In this document: in pieces, positions 52,998 through 60,844 of the stretch | How the letters are laid out: each line of letters begins with the position of its first letter | Numbering within the stretch: the stretch's first letter is position 1 | Program-made: the position numbers and the translations under genes | The notes under the pieces: model-generated | What the model saw: the letters and a program-made list of their open reading frames with translations, nothing else | What the model was told of the DNA's origin: nothing | The model's database searches: none | NCBI RefSeq assembly: GCF_022760175.1 | Contig: NZ_CP094326.1 | Location: 434,001 to 498,000, forward strand | Direction of reading: 5' to 3' | DNA length: 64,000 bases | Origin: Zhouia spongiae | GTDB lineage: Bacteria > Bacteroidota > Bacteroidia > Flavobacteriales > Flavobacteriaceae

Positions 52998-53183
52998 ATG
53001 AGTGTTATCTATATTTTAATTACGGTTAGTATCGCTGTAGCGATAGTATTTTTTATTGCATTTGTTACAGCTGTTAAAAGAGGGCAGTTCGATGATGATT
53101 ATACACCATCAATACGTATGCTCTTTGAAGACGAGATCGTAAAGAACAAAAAGGGAACTAATCAACAATCAAGTAATAAATAA
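52998..53183 (+). CDS. ccoS: cbb3 oxidase assembly protein CcoS
   Basis: 61 aa: one membrane helix ([22 protein letters not shown]) followed by a polar tail with the family motif [18 protein letters not shown]. CcoS is needed for heme and Cu incorporation into the catalytic subunit. ATG 52998 is chosen because the upstream codons lie at the promoter. ccoNO starts 8 nt after its stop. Confidence 0.93.
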   Translation: MSVIYILITVSIAVAIVFFIAFVTAVKRGQFDDDYTPSIRMLFEDEIVKNKKGTNQQSSNK

Positions 53184-53191
53184 TCATAATT

Positions 53192-55396
53192 ATGGAAGTG
53201 CAACAATTTTACTACGACAACAAAATTGTTAAAAAGTTTCTCTACGCTACCATGCTATGGGGCGTAGTAGGAATGCTTGTGGGCTTGCTTCTAGCCTTCT
53301 TATTTTTATTTCCCAATCTAACCGAAGACATTCCATGGTTAAGTTTTGGCCGTCTAAGACCATTACATACCAATGCGGTAATTTTCGCTTTTGTTGGTAA
53401 TGCAATTTTCGCCGGGGTATATTACTCTCTGCAAAGGCTTTTAAAAGCCCGGATGTACAGTGATTTTTTAAGTAAGCTTAATTTTTGGGGATGGCAGCTT
53501 ATAATTGTTGCAGCAGCCATATCGTTGCCTCTAGGGTACACGACCTCTAAAGAATATGCCGAACTGGAATGGCCAATCGATATTGCCATTGCCCTGATCT
53601 GGGTTGCCTTCGGGGTTAACATGATCGGGACTATTCTTAAAAGGAGGCAACGTCATTTATACGTTGCGGTATGGTTTTACATCGCTACTTTCGTAACTGT
53701 TGCTGTTCTTCACATCTTTAATAGTTTAGAACTTCCTGTGAGCGCCATGAAAAGTTATTCGGTATATGCAGGCGTACAGGATGCCTTGGTACAATGGTGG
53801 TACGGACATAATGCCGTAGCATTTTTCTTAACAACGCCTTTCCTGGGACTTATGTATTATTTTGTCCCTAAGGCAGCCGATCGCCCTGTATACTCATATC
53901 GATTATCAATTGTGCATTTCTGGTCGTTGATCTTTATCTATATCTGGGCCGGCCCTCACCACCTGTTATACACTTCATTGCCTGACTGGGCTCAAAACCT
54001 TGGGGTGGTATTCTCTGTAATGCTTATTGCTCCATCATGGGGTGGTATGATTAATGGTCTGCTGACATTAAGAGGCGTTTGGGATAAGGTAAGAACAGAC
54101 CCTGTTTTAAAATTTATGGTTGTGGCTATTACCGGTTATGGTATGGCTACCTTCGAAGGGCCTATGTTATCGTTGAAAAACGTGAATGCCATTGCCCACT
54201 TTACCGACTGGATTATTGCCCACGTACACGTTGGTGCATTAGCATGGAACGGATTCTTAACCTTTGGTATGATTTATTACTTGGTTCCGAAAATGTTTAA
54301 GACCAAATTATACTCGTTACCAATGGCGAACTTCCACTTCTGGATCGGAACTCTCGGTATCATTTTATATGCACTTCCAATGTATATTGCCGGATTCGTT
54401 CAGGCCTCGATGTGGAAACAGTTTAATCCTGACGGAACGCTTGTTTATGGTAACTTCCTGGAAACCGTAGAACAGATCATCCCGATGTACTGGATGCGTG
54501 CAATTGGTGGTACTCTATACCTGGTTGGGGTATTGGTTGGTATCTATAATGCTGTTCAGACCATCAGAAGAGGATCTAAAGTTGAAGATGAGTTAGCGGA
54601 GGCTCCAGCACTTGCAAGAGTGGCTAAAGGACGTGTTGCCGGCGAAACTTTCCATACCTGGTTAGAGAGAAAGCCTGTTCAGCTGACTATATTGGCTACC
54701 ATAGCAATCTTAATAGGAGGCGTTATACAGATTGTACCAACAATAATGGTAAAATCGAACATTCCCACCATATCAAGTGTAAAACCATATACTCCGCTTG
54801 AGTTAGAGGGTCGGGATATATACATCAGGGAAGGATGTGTTTCCTGTCACTCACAAATGGTCAGACCATTCAGAAGTGAAACCGAACGTTATCAGGGGGA
54901 ATATTCCAAAGCAGGGGAATATGTTTATGACCATCCGTTCTTATGGGGTAGTAAGCGTACCGGACCAGACTTAATGCGTGTAGGCGGCAAATACTCCGAC
55001 AACTGGCACTTTAATCATATGTACGACCCGCAGAGCACATCTTCAGGTAGTATAATGCCATCGTATAAATGGCTTATCAGAAACAGGCTTGACAAATCTG
55101 ATACCGAGGCTAAAATGGAGGCGATGGTTCAATTAGGGGTGCCTTATACTGAGGAGGATATTGCACAGGCTCAAGAAAACATGGATACCCAAGGAGCCAG
55201 AATTGAAGAAAGCCTACATAACGACCCTGACTTTGTTTCCAGCTATGAGGAAGACCGTCGCATCGCAAAAGAGTACGGTGAAGAATTTGTTGAAATGAAA
55301 GATCGAGAAATCGTTGCTATCATCGCTTATTTACAACGACTGGGTACCGATATAAAAATAAAGAACAACACTGAGGACGCTACAACTAAAAACTAA
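53192..55396 (+). CDS. ccoNO: cbb3-type cytochrome c oxidase, fused subunits I and II (CcoN-CcoO)
   Basis: 734 aa. The first about 480 residues are CcoN: heme-Cu oxidase helices with [39 protein letters not shown] (CuB His) and [17 protein letters not shown] (heme His). After a linker and another helix comes CcoO with one c-type heme site, [13 protein letters not shown], and a C-terminal RLGTDIK. The N-O fusion is the normal Bacteroidota form. It reduces O2 with high affinity at the inner membrane while pumping protons, taking electrons from CcoP. ccoQ and ccoP follow. Confidence 0.97.
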   Translation: MEVQQFYYDNKIVKKFLYATMLWGVVGMLVGLLLAFLFLFPNLTEDIPWLSFGRLRPLHTNAVIFAFVGNAIFAGVYYSLQRLLKARMYSDFLSKLNFWGWQLIIVAAAISLPLGYTTSKEYAELEWPIDIAIALIWVAFGVNMIGTILKRRQRHLYVAVWFYIATFVTVAVLHIFNSLELPVSAMKSYSVYAGVQDALVQWWYGHNAVAFFLTTPFLGLMYYFVPKAADRPVYSYRLSIVHFWSLIFIYIWAGPHHLLYTSLPDWAQNLGVVFSVMLIAPSWGGMINGLLTLRGVWDKVRTDPVLKFMVVAITGYGMATFEGPMLSLKNVNAIAHFTDWIIAHVHVGALAWNGFLTFGMIYYLVPKMFKTKLYSLPMANFHFWIGTLGIILYALPMYIAGFVQASMWKQFNPDGTLVYGNFLETVEQIIPMYWMRAIGGTLYLVGVLVGIYNAVQTIRRGSKVEDELAEAPALARVAKGRVAGETFHTWLERKPVQLTILATIAILIGGVIQIVPTIMVKSNIPTISSVKPYTPLELEGRDIYIREGCVSCHSQMVRPFRSETERYQGEYSKAGEYVYDHPFLWGSKRTGPDLMRVGGKYSDNWHFNHMYDPQSTSSGSIMPSYKWLIRNRLDKSDTEAKMEAMVQLGVPYTEEDIAQAQENMDTQGARIEESLHNDPDFVSSYEEDRRIAKEYGEEFVEMKDREIVAIIAYLQRLGTDIKIKNNTEDATTKN

Positions 55397-55401
55397 GGAT
55401 C

Positions 55402-55581
55402 ATGTTAAAGTTTGTAAAAAATCATATGGCTACTATTGATGGGATTGAAATATATCCCATCATATCGCTCTCCATATTCTTTGTATTCTTTGCTGCATTA
55501 TTTTGGTGGGTCTTTACGGCCAAAAAAGAATATATCAAGAAAGTAAGTCAATTTCCTTTAGACAACCAAGAAAACAATTAA
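55402..55581 (+). CDS. ccoQ: Small cbb3 subunit CcoQ-like protein (59 aa)
   Basis: ATG 55402 to TAA at 55581, lying between ccoNO (5-nt gap) and ccoP (5-nt gap). One membrane helix (PIISLSIFFVFFAALFWWVF) is followed by a basic stretch (TAKKEYIKKV), the pattern of CcoQ/FixQ subunits that stabilise the oxidase. Low sequence conservation is normal for CcoQ; the position makes the call. Confidence 0.85.
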   Translation: MLKFVKNHMATIDGIEIYPIISLSIFFVFFAALFWWVFTAKKEYIKKVSQFPLDNQENN

Positions 55582-55586
55582 CTGTC

Positions 55587-56465
55587 ATGAAAAGTTTTGC
55601 ATCATATTTACGTGTAATCGCTATAAGTGCACTTGTATTTATTGCCGCAGAATATTTAATAGATTCAGGAGATAAACCTGCATTTATTGAATACCCTATG
55701 GTATCTGTCTTTATTTTACTTTTTGCTATCATACTTATCGGTATTGAGATCATGGTCGGATCTATGAACTCCTTGGCAGATGCTATTATGACCGATGAAC
55801 AAAGAAAGGCCCAGGAAGCTAAAAAAATAGCCGCTAAAGAAAATGCCTGGTATAAAAAATGGTCTAAAAAGCTTACAAAAGCGCAGCCCATTGAGGCTGA
55901 AGGGGAGATCATCCTGGATCACAATTATGACGGTATCCGGGAGCTGGATAATTCTTTACCTCCATGGTGGGTATATGGCTTCTATATCACAATTATATTT
56001 TCCGTTATTTACCTGGCCAAATACCATGTTTTCGGTGGTGACAACCAAACCGAAGAATACGAACAGGCTATGGCTCAGGCTAAGATCGAGATCGAAGAAT
56101 ACAAAAAAACAGCTAAAGACCTTATTGACGCAAGCACCGTTGAGCTATTAACGGATGCCGGCGACCTTAATGCGGGCAAGTCTATTTTTCAGACCAACTG
56201 TGTAGCCTGCCATATGGCTGACGGGGGCGGTGGTATTGGTCCGAACCTGACGGATACATACTGGATACTGGGCGGTGGCATTAAAAATGTCTTCCGAACT
56301 ATTTCTGAAGGGGGACGAGACGGAAAAGGAATGGTAGCGTGGAAACAAACCCTAAAGCCTTCTGAAGTGGCACAGGTTGCCAGTTATGTATTAAGTATGG
56401 AAGGGACTACCCCTGCCAACCCTAAAGATCCGGAAGGAGAGATCTGGACACCCGAAGAAGAATAA
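55587..56465 (+). CDS. ccoP: cbb3 oxidase cytochrome c subunit CcoP (single heme)
   Basis: 292 aa. I start at ATG 55587 (MKSFASYLRV), since the longer reading overlaps ccoQ. Two N-terminal membrane helices (about 8-26 and 36-56) precede a cytoplasmic-type basic segment; then the CcoP N-terminal signature LPPWWVYGFYITIIFSVIYLAKYHVFG and one cytochrome c domain with NCVACHMADGGGGIGPNL. Proteobacterial CcoP carries two CxxCH hemes; only one is visible here, and the extra N-terminal helix pair also differs. It delivers electrons from soluble cytochromes to CcoO. Confidence 0.94.
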   Translation: MKSFASYLRVIAISALVFIAAEYLIDSGDKPAFIEYPMVSVFILLFAIILIGIEIMVGSMNSLADAIMTDEQRKAQEAKKIAAKENAWYKKWSKKLTKAQPIEAEGEIILDHNYDGIRELDNSLPPWWVYGFYITIIFSVIYLAKYHVFGGDNQTEEYEQAMAQAKIEIEEYKKTAKDLIDASTVELLTDAGDLNAGKSIFQTNCVACHMADGGGGIGPNLTDTYWILGGGIKNVFRTISEGGRDGKGMVAWKQTLKPSEVAQVASYVLSMEGTTPANPKDPEGEIWTPEEE

Positions 56466-56474
56466 AATATAATT

Positions 56475-57902
56475 ATGGCCCAGAATACCGAAAATAAAGA
56501 AGCTTTCAGAGATTCCATTGGAACCGTCACCAAAGAGGGTAAACGCGCATGGGTTTTCCCTAAAAAACCGAGTGGAAACTATTATAAGTACAGAAAATAT
56601 GTCAGTTACTTCCTTTTGGCTTTTTTACTCCTTGCTCCTTTTATAAAGATAAACGGGAACCAGTTTTTACTGTTTAATGTTCTCGAAAGGAGGTTTAATA
56701 TTTTCGGACTCCCGTTCTGGCCTCAGGATTTCTATCTGTTTGTAATATCGATGATCATCGGGGTAATATTTATCACACTCTTTACGGTATCCTTCGGAAG
56801 GATCTTCTGCGGGTGGATATGCCCCCAAACCATTTTCATGGAAATGGTTTTCAGAAGGATCGAATACTGGATCGATGGCGACCGCGGTGCTCAAATACGT
56901 TTGGCCAAACAACCATGGAATGCTGAAAAAATCAGAAAGAGGGGACTAAAATGGAGCATCTTTTTCTTTATTTCTTTTATCATAGCCAATATATTCCTGG
57001 CTTATCTGATAGGCAGTGATCAACTTATACGGTATATCCTTGAAGGCCCCGGGAACCATTCAAGTACTTTGGTCTCTTTAACAATCTTCACCGGTGTATT
57101 CTATTTCATCTTTGCCTGGTTTAGAGAACAAGTGTGTATCATTGCTTGTCCTTATGGCAGGCTGCAAGGTGTTTTATTAGACAACAAATCTGTAGTCGTT
57201 GCATATGATTACAAACGCGGGGAAGCAGAAAACGGAAGAAAAAAATTCAGGAAAAATGAAGACCGAAATGCTTTAGGCCACGGCGATTGTATAGACTGCT
57301 CGCAATGCGTTCATGTATGCCCTACGGGGATAGATATCAGAAACGGAACTCAGCTGGAGTGTGTGAATTGTACCGCCTGTATCGATGCCTGTGACCACAT
57401 TATGGAAAGCGTCGGTTATCCTAAAGGACTGATTCGTTATGCAAGTATTGATAATATTGAAAAGAAAGCGCGTTTTACATTCACTCCGCGGATGAAAGGT
57501 TATGTGGCCGTATTAACCATTTTAACAGGATTATTGATTGGGATGCTATTCTTGCGTAACGATGTCGAAGCCTCTGTCCTGAGATTACCCGGACAATTAT
57601 ACGAGCATAAAGGAGATTATATCATCAGCAATGTGTATACCTATAAGGTCATTAATAAAACGGTAAAAGACATTGAAGACGTTCAAATTAAACTGTTATC
57701 TCCTAAAGGAGAAATTAAATCTGTAGGCAATAAAACATTTATTATACCTAAGGAAGGATTGGCCGAGGGCACTTTATTTATAGAAATAGACAAAGGTTTA
57801 CTCGATAATGACAAGACGAAAGTTAAGCTGGGCATCTACAGCGGAGACACTTTGATAGAAACCACAAGTGCTACTTTTTTAGGTCCTAGAAGCTACAGAT
57901 AG
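56475..57902 (+). CDS. ccoG: cbb3 oxidase accessory ferredoxin protein CcoG (FixG/RdxA)
   Basis: 475 aa membrane protein with about five helices, the CGWICPQTIFMEMVFRRIEY motif, and two 4Fe-4S clusters (CIDCSQCVHVCPTGIDIR and CVNCTACIDACDHIM). The C-terminal 110 residues form an Ig-like domain. CcoG has been reported to reduce Cu(II) for oxidase maturation. ATG 56475, 9 nt after ccoP. Confidence 0.96.
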   Translation: MAQNTENKEAFRDSIGTVTKEGKRAWVFPKKPSGNYYKYRKYVSYFLLAFLLLAPFIKINGNQFLLFNVLERRFNIFGLPFWPQDFYLFVISMIIGVIFITLFTVSFGRIFCGWICPQTIFMEMVFRRIEYWIDGDRGAQIRLAKQPWNAEKIRKRGLKWSIFFFISFIIANIFLAYLIGSDQLIRYILEGPGNHSSTLVSLTIFTGVFYFIFAWFREQVCIIACPYGRLQGVLLDNKSVVVAYDYKRGEAENGRKKFRKNEDRNALGHGDCIDCSQCVHVCPTGIDIRNGTQLECVNCTACIDACDHIMESVGYPKGLIRYASIDNIEKKARFTFTPRMKGYVAVLTILTGLLIGMLFLRNDVEASVLRLPGQLYEHKGDYIISNVYTYKVINKTVKDIEDVQIKLLSPKGEIKSVGNKTFIIPKEGLAEGTLFIEIDKGLLDNDKTKVKLGIYSGDTLIETTSATFLGPRSYR

Positions 57903-57929
57903 TTAAACCACAAAACTAATCAGGAAAAA

Positions 57930-58376
57930 ATGAAATTTAATTGGGGAACAGGAATCGTAATTGCATTTGCTTTGTTTATAGCATTCATCATGTATATGGT
58001 AATTACGATGAGTACGGACAAAAAATATGACCACGATCTGGTTACAGATGAGTATTATAAAAAAGAGTTGTCCTTTCAAGACAAACTGGACAAAGAGCAA
58101 CAAACCCTTAATGCCGGTTACGACATCTCGATAAAAAAGAATGAAAAAGGGTTATTAATATCGTTCCCCGGTCAAATTAATGATTCAGAAATTACAGGAA
58201 AAGTGTTCCTATACAGGCCATCTAATAAACAATTGGATTTTGAAATCCCATTTTCTACATCCAATCATCTATTGCTCATACCTGACAACCGTTTGTTAGA
58301 TGGCCGCTGGAACATTGAAGTAGACTGGAAATATAATGACTCTTCTTATTTAAACAAAAAAGAAATAACGTATTAA
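57930..58376 (+). CDS. ccoH: FixH/CcoH family protein
   Basis: 148 aa with an N-terminal membrane helix (WGTGIVIAFALFIAFIMYMVI) and the signature DHDLVTDEYYKKELSFQDKLD. The periplasmic part is an Ig-like beta domain. FixH/CcoH stabilises the cbb3 complex during assembly. It lies 27 nt after ccoG, and the next gene begins right after its stop. Confidence 0.92.
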   Translation: MKFNWGTGIVIAFALFIAFIMYMVITMSTDKKYDHDLVTDEYYKKELSFQDKLDKEQQTLNAGYDISIKKNEKGLLISFPGQINDSEITGKVFLYRPSNKQLDFEIPFSTSNHLLLIPDNRLLDGRWNIEVDWKYNDSSYLNKKEITY

Positions 58377-58377
58377 C

Positions 58378-59085
58378 ATGCTGTATTCGGCAATAATATT
58401 GGGTTTTCTGGGAAGCTTTCACTGCATTGGAATGTGCGGACCAATAGCCTTTGTATTGCCTTTAGACAGAAGTAATCATGTTAAAAAAGCGGGACAGCTA
58501 TTCCTCTATCATTTGGGGAGACTTTTAAGTTACTCGCTTATTGGTTTACTGTTCGGTTTTCTTGGAAAGGGACTTTATCTTAGTGGACTTCAGCAAAAAC
58601 TATCGATAGTAATCGGTGTATTAATGATTATAGCGGCCATTATTCCTTATCGCCTGTTTCAAAAATACAATTTCTCGAAACCTGTTTTTAAGGTTATCTC
58701 GAAAGTAAAATCGAACTTAGGCCAACAACTTAAGAAAAAAAGCAGCAAGGCATTGTTTTCGATAGGCATACTGAATGGTTTTCTTCCTTGCGGACTTATC
58801 TATATGGCATTGTTTGGCGCTATCGCCATGGGACAACCAACCTTAAGCGCCCTTTATATGTTCTTGTTTGGCCTGGGCACCATTCCATTAATGAGTGGCG
58901 CCGCTTATTTGGGAAATTTTTTATCGGCTACGGCCCGCAAAAAGATTCAAAAAGCAATTCCTGTTTTTGTCATCGTTATCGGGGTGTTTTTTATTTTAAG
59001 GGGAATGGGACTTGGAATCCCATACATCTCCCCTTCTGGAATAAATCTTATGGTAAAGCCAAGCCCTGATTGTGTGGTTCCGTAA
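58378..59085 (+). CDS. Sulfite exporter TauE/SafE-type membrane protein (cbb3-associated)
   Basis: 235 aa with about six helices. The N-terminal GSFHCIGMCGPIAF, with a Cys-x3-Cys-like metal site, and the repeat NGFLPCGLIYMALFGAIAMG are typical of the DsbD-like/SafE family members that end cbb3 operons in Bacteroidota. Related proteins have been linked to copper delivery; the sulfite-exporter name is only a family label. It starts 1 nt after ccoH. Confidence 0.88.
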   Translation: MLYSAIILGFLGSFHCIGMCGPIAFVLPLDRSNHVKKAGQLFLYHLGRLLSYSLIGLLFGFLGKGLYLSGLQQKLSIVIGVLMIIAAIIPYRLFQKYNFSKPVFKVISKVKSNLGQQLKKKSSKALFSIGILNGFLPCGLIYMALFGAIAMGQPTLSALYMFLFGLGTIPLMSGAAYLGNFLSATARKKIQKAIPVFVIVIGVFFILRGMGLGIPYISPSGINLMVKPSPDCVVP

Positions 59086-59104
59086 CGTATTATACATTCT
59101 TTAT

Positions 59105-59293
59105 CTATGGCTTTGATATGATTTGATACGGCTTTGCACCGGGCCAGCATTCTATAAATTTACTTTCTAAGTAGGATTTAACCTTTTCAATGAGGTTATA
59201 TTCGTTAAAGGCCATAATAGATACTTTAGCTGTATTATAAGCATAATAGTTAGGGCGTTTATAAACAACAGCTGTTAAATAATTTTGGGCCAT
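59105..59293 (-). CDS. Small unknown ORF (62 aa), convergent to the cco operon
   Basis: ATG 59293 to TAG. The product (MAQNYLTAVVYKRPNYYAYN...) has no signal peptide or membrane helix and contains KVKSYLESKF and WPGAKPYQII. Codon use looks like that of the host (tac tta gaa agt aaa). I do not recognise it. It fills most of the 340-bp gap between the SafE gene and the accessory patch, and could be a chance ORF. Confidence 0.3.
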   Translation of the reverse strand: MAQNYLTAVVYKRPNYYAYNTAKVSIMAFNEYNLIEKVKSYLESKFIECWPGAKPYQIISKP

Positions 59294-59393
59294 TTACGGA
59301 TAACTGTATTGCATTTCCTGTTAATTTAGATTATTTTCGGGGACATAGTAGAAATAAACCCTATATGGTGTTTATACAAATGTTGTGGCACAT

Positions 59394-60049
59394 ATGAAAA
59401 AGCAACAATCATCATAATATTAACAATGATTTCTAATTCAGTAATTGGACAAAATTTGAATGGAAAATGGATTTTAAAAGACGTTGATTCTGGAAACGGA
59501 AAAAAGGGTTATCCTGGTTTTCAACTTATGGAAATCAACAACGATAGTGTTTACATTTACACCGATTTTTCGCTTAAAAAAAAAGCTACAACATTGAAAA
59601 TGGATAATGGAGATTTCTTGAACAACAACAATGAGAAAATCTCAAAATACGAAATTGTTAATGAGAATCATATAAAGTGGTTTATCGACGGAAAGTCAAA
59701 TGACAAAGACACAGTTTTTGAGTGTGACTTTTATCGACTTGAACCGACAATCACAACGCTGAAAAAAGAGGATATTGAAAAAATGACTTTCGTACTGACT
59801 GAAAACGAACGAGAATCGAAATTCGAATTTAATAAAGAGCTTTGGAATAAAGAGAGCTTGAAACTGTTCAAGAGAAAAGAAGGTGAGAAAAAAATGATTG
59901 AACAAATTGACTCAACCTATTTTGTTTCAATATATTTTAATGGAAAAAGAAATGTTTCTATTCCAATTAAAGAGGTTACCCCAGAATTTTTAAAACTTTA
60001 TGCAATTCCTACTGGACCAATGGAAATGATTGCGTACAGAAAAGAATAA
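59394..60049 (+). pseudogene. Secreted protein of unknown function with a frameshift in its signal peptide
   Basis: The open frame from ATG 59426 codes for 207 aa starting MISNSVIGQNLNGKW, a truncated signal. Upstream ATG 59394 is followed by five A (59397-59401); one more A would join it in frame and give MKKATIIIILTMISNSVIGQ, a complete signal peptide with an IGQ cleavage site. As written it stops after seven codons. So the gene has either lost one A (inactivation, phase variation or sequence error) or is translated weakly from 59426. The mature part resembles small lipocalin-like beta proteins (LNGKWILKDVDSGNGKKG...). AT-rich compared with its neighbours. Confidence 0.6.
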
Positions 60050-60095
60050 AATTTGGTTACGGCGGACGATTCCACGCCGAAATCATAGCCAAACT

Positions 60096-60104
60096 GTTGT
60101 GTGT
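60096..60104 (+). repeat. Cassette boundary repeat GTTGTGTGT (left)
   Basis: GTTGTGTGTCAT lies just before the 60121 gene. Its inverted copy ACACACAAC lies just after that gene, and a related GTTGTGGCACAT lies before the previous gene (about 59382). Confidence 0.4.
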
Positions 60105-60120
60105 CATACTGAAAAACTGA

Positions 60121-60654
60121 ATGGAATTAATAATCATCTTCTTAATTGTAATTATACTCGGAATTGGAATCCCAATCGGAATTTCATATCTAATTTACAG
60201 ATGGATTAAGAAAAGAGGATTTAATAAAAAATGGAGAATTATAGCTTTGACACCAATTTTAATGGTTGGATACTTTATTTATGGTGCAATATATCCTTCA
60301 TCGGATTTTTACAAAACGGACTTTAAAGAAGTTACTAAAATGGAATTCCCAGAAAGCGGAATTATAAAATACAAAACAGCTTCATTTCCTGACCATTTTG
60401 GAGATTATACTTCTTCATTTTTAGTTGAGTTTGACCAAGCGGATTTAGAAAAACTAGAAAGTGAACTAAAAACAAACGGATTTGAAGAAAAAGAGAATAA
60501 AATGCACTCAAACGAACTTGAACAGATTGAACGAAAAAAGGGAAGAAAGAACTATTCAAAACAATATATTTTTGACTCAATTGCGAGCAAGCATTATTCC
60601 GTTGGATTTTTAGATGACAATAAATCGGTTATAATTACAAGAGTAAGTTGGTAA
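60121..60654 (+). CDS. Membrane-anchored protein of unknown function
   Basis: 177 aa with two N-terminal hydrophobic segments (about 3-27 and 42-60), then a soluble domain rich in Lys, Glu and aromatic residues (FKEVTKMEFPESGIIKYKTASFPD). No family recognised. Strongly AT-rich, with aaa, gaa and att codons dominating, unlike the cco genes. It is flanked by GTTGTGTGT and ACACACAAC inverted repeats, suggesting a mobile or exchangeable cassette. It could be a small immunity- or stress-type protein, but nothing in the sequence decides this. Confidence 0.65.
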   Translation: MELIIIFLIVIILGIGIPIGISYLIYRWIKKRGFNKKWRIIALTPILMVGYFIYGAIYPSSDFYKTDFKEVTKMEFPESGIIKYKTASFPDHFGDYTSSFLVEFDQADLEKLESELKTNGFEEKENKMHSNELEQIERKKGRKNYSKQYIFDSIASKHYSVGFLDDNKSVIITRVSW

Positions 60655-60663
60655 AAAGTACGA

Positions 60664-60672
60664 ACACACAAC
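60664..60672 (+). repeat. Cassette boundary repeat ACACACAAC (right)
   Basis: Inverted copy of GTTGTGTGT at about 60096, located 10 nt after the stop of the 60121 gene. The next bases (GTTGCACAAG...TATAATTGC) look like further boundary sequence. Confidence 0.4.
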
Positions 60673-60723
60673 AAAGATGGTAACCGTTGCACAAGTCTAT
60701 AATTGCATAAAAACGAGATTCAA

Positions 60724-60834
60724 GAGGGTGTCTAAAAAGTATTTTCAACCCCTCCATAATTTGCGTATTTGAGAATAGTTCTCCGATACCTGCCCGAATA
60801 AAAAAGAGGGTGTCTTGACTTTTTAGACACCCTC
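60724..60834. mobile_element. 111-bp MITE-like element with perfect 17-bp inverted ends
   Basis: GAGGGTGTCTAAAAAGT (60724-60740) and its exact reverse complement ACTTTTTAGACACCCTC (60818-60834) bound 77 bp of non-coding sequence. The ends resemble termini of IS elements, so this looks like an IS remnant or miniature element. No clear target-site duplication was seen. The right end also pairs internally with AGAGGGTGTCT at 60805-60815. Confidence 0.65.
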
Positions 60835-60838
60835 CTCT
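60805..60838 (-). terminator. Hairpin terminator after the GH31 gene
   Basis: AGAGGGTGTCT-loop-AGACACCCTCCTCT is a strong stem directly after the GH31 stop on the minus strand. It is formed from the right end of the MITE-like element, so the element may have supplied the terminator. Confidence 0.65.
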
Positions 60839-60844
60839 TCTAAT

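Noticed and set aside
59380-60720. Classical integron with attC sites
   Set aside because: No integrase gene and no clear GTTRRRY/RYYYAAC pairs; only integron-like cassette layout, so reported as cassette-like instead.
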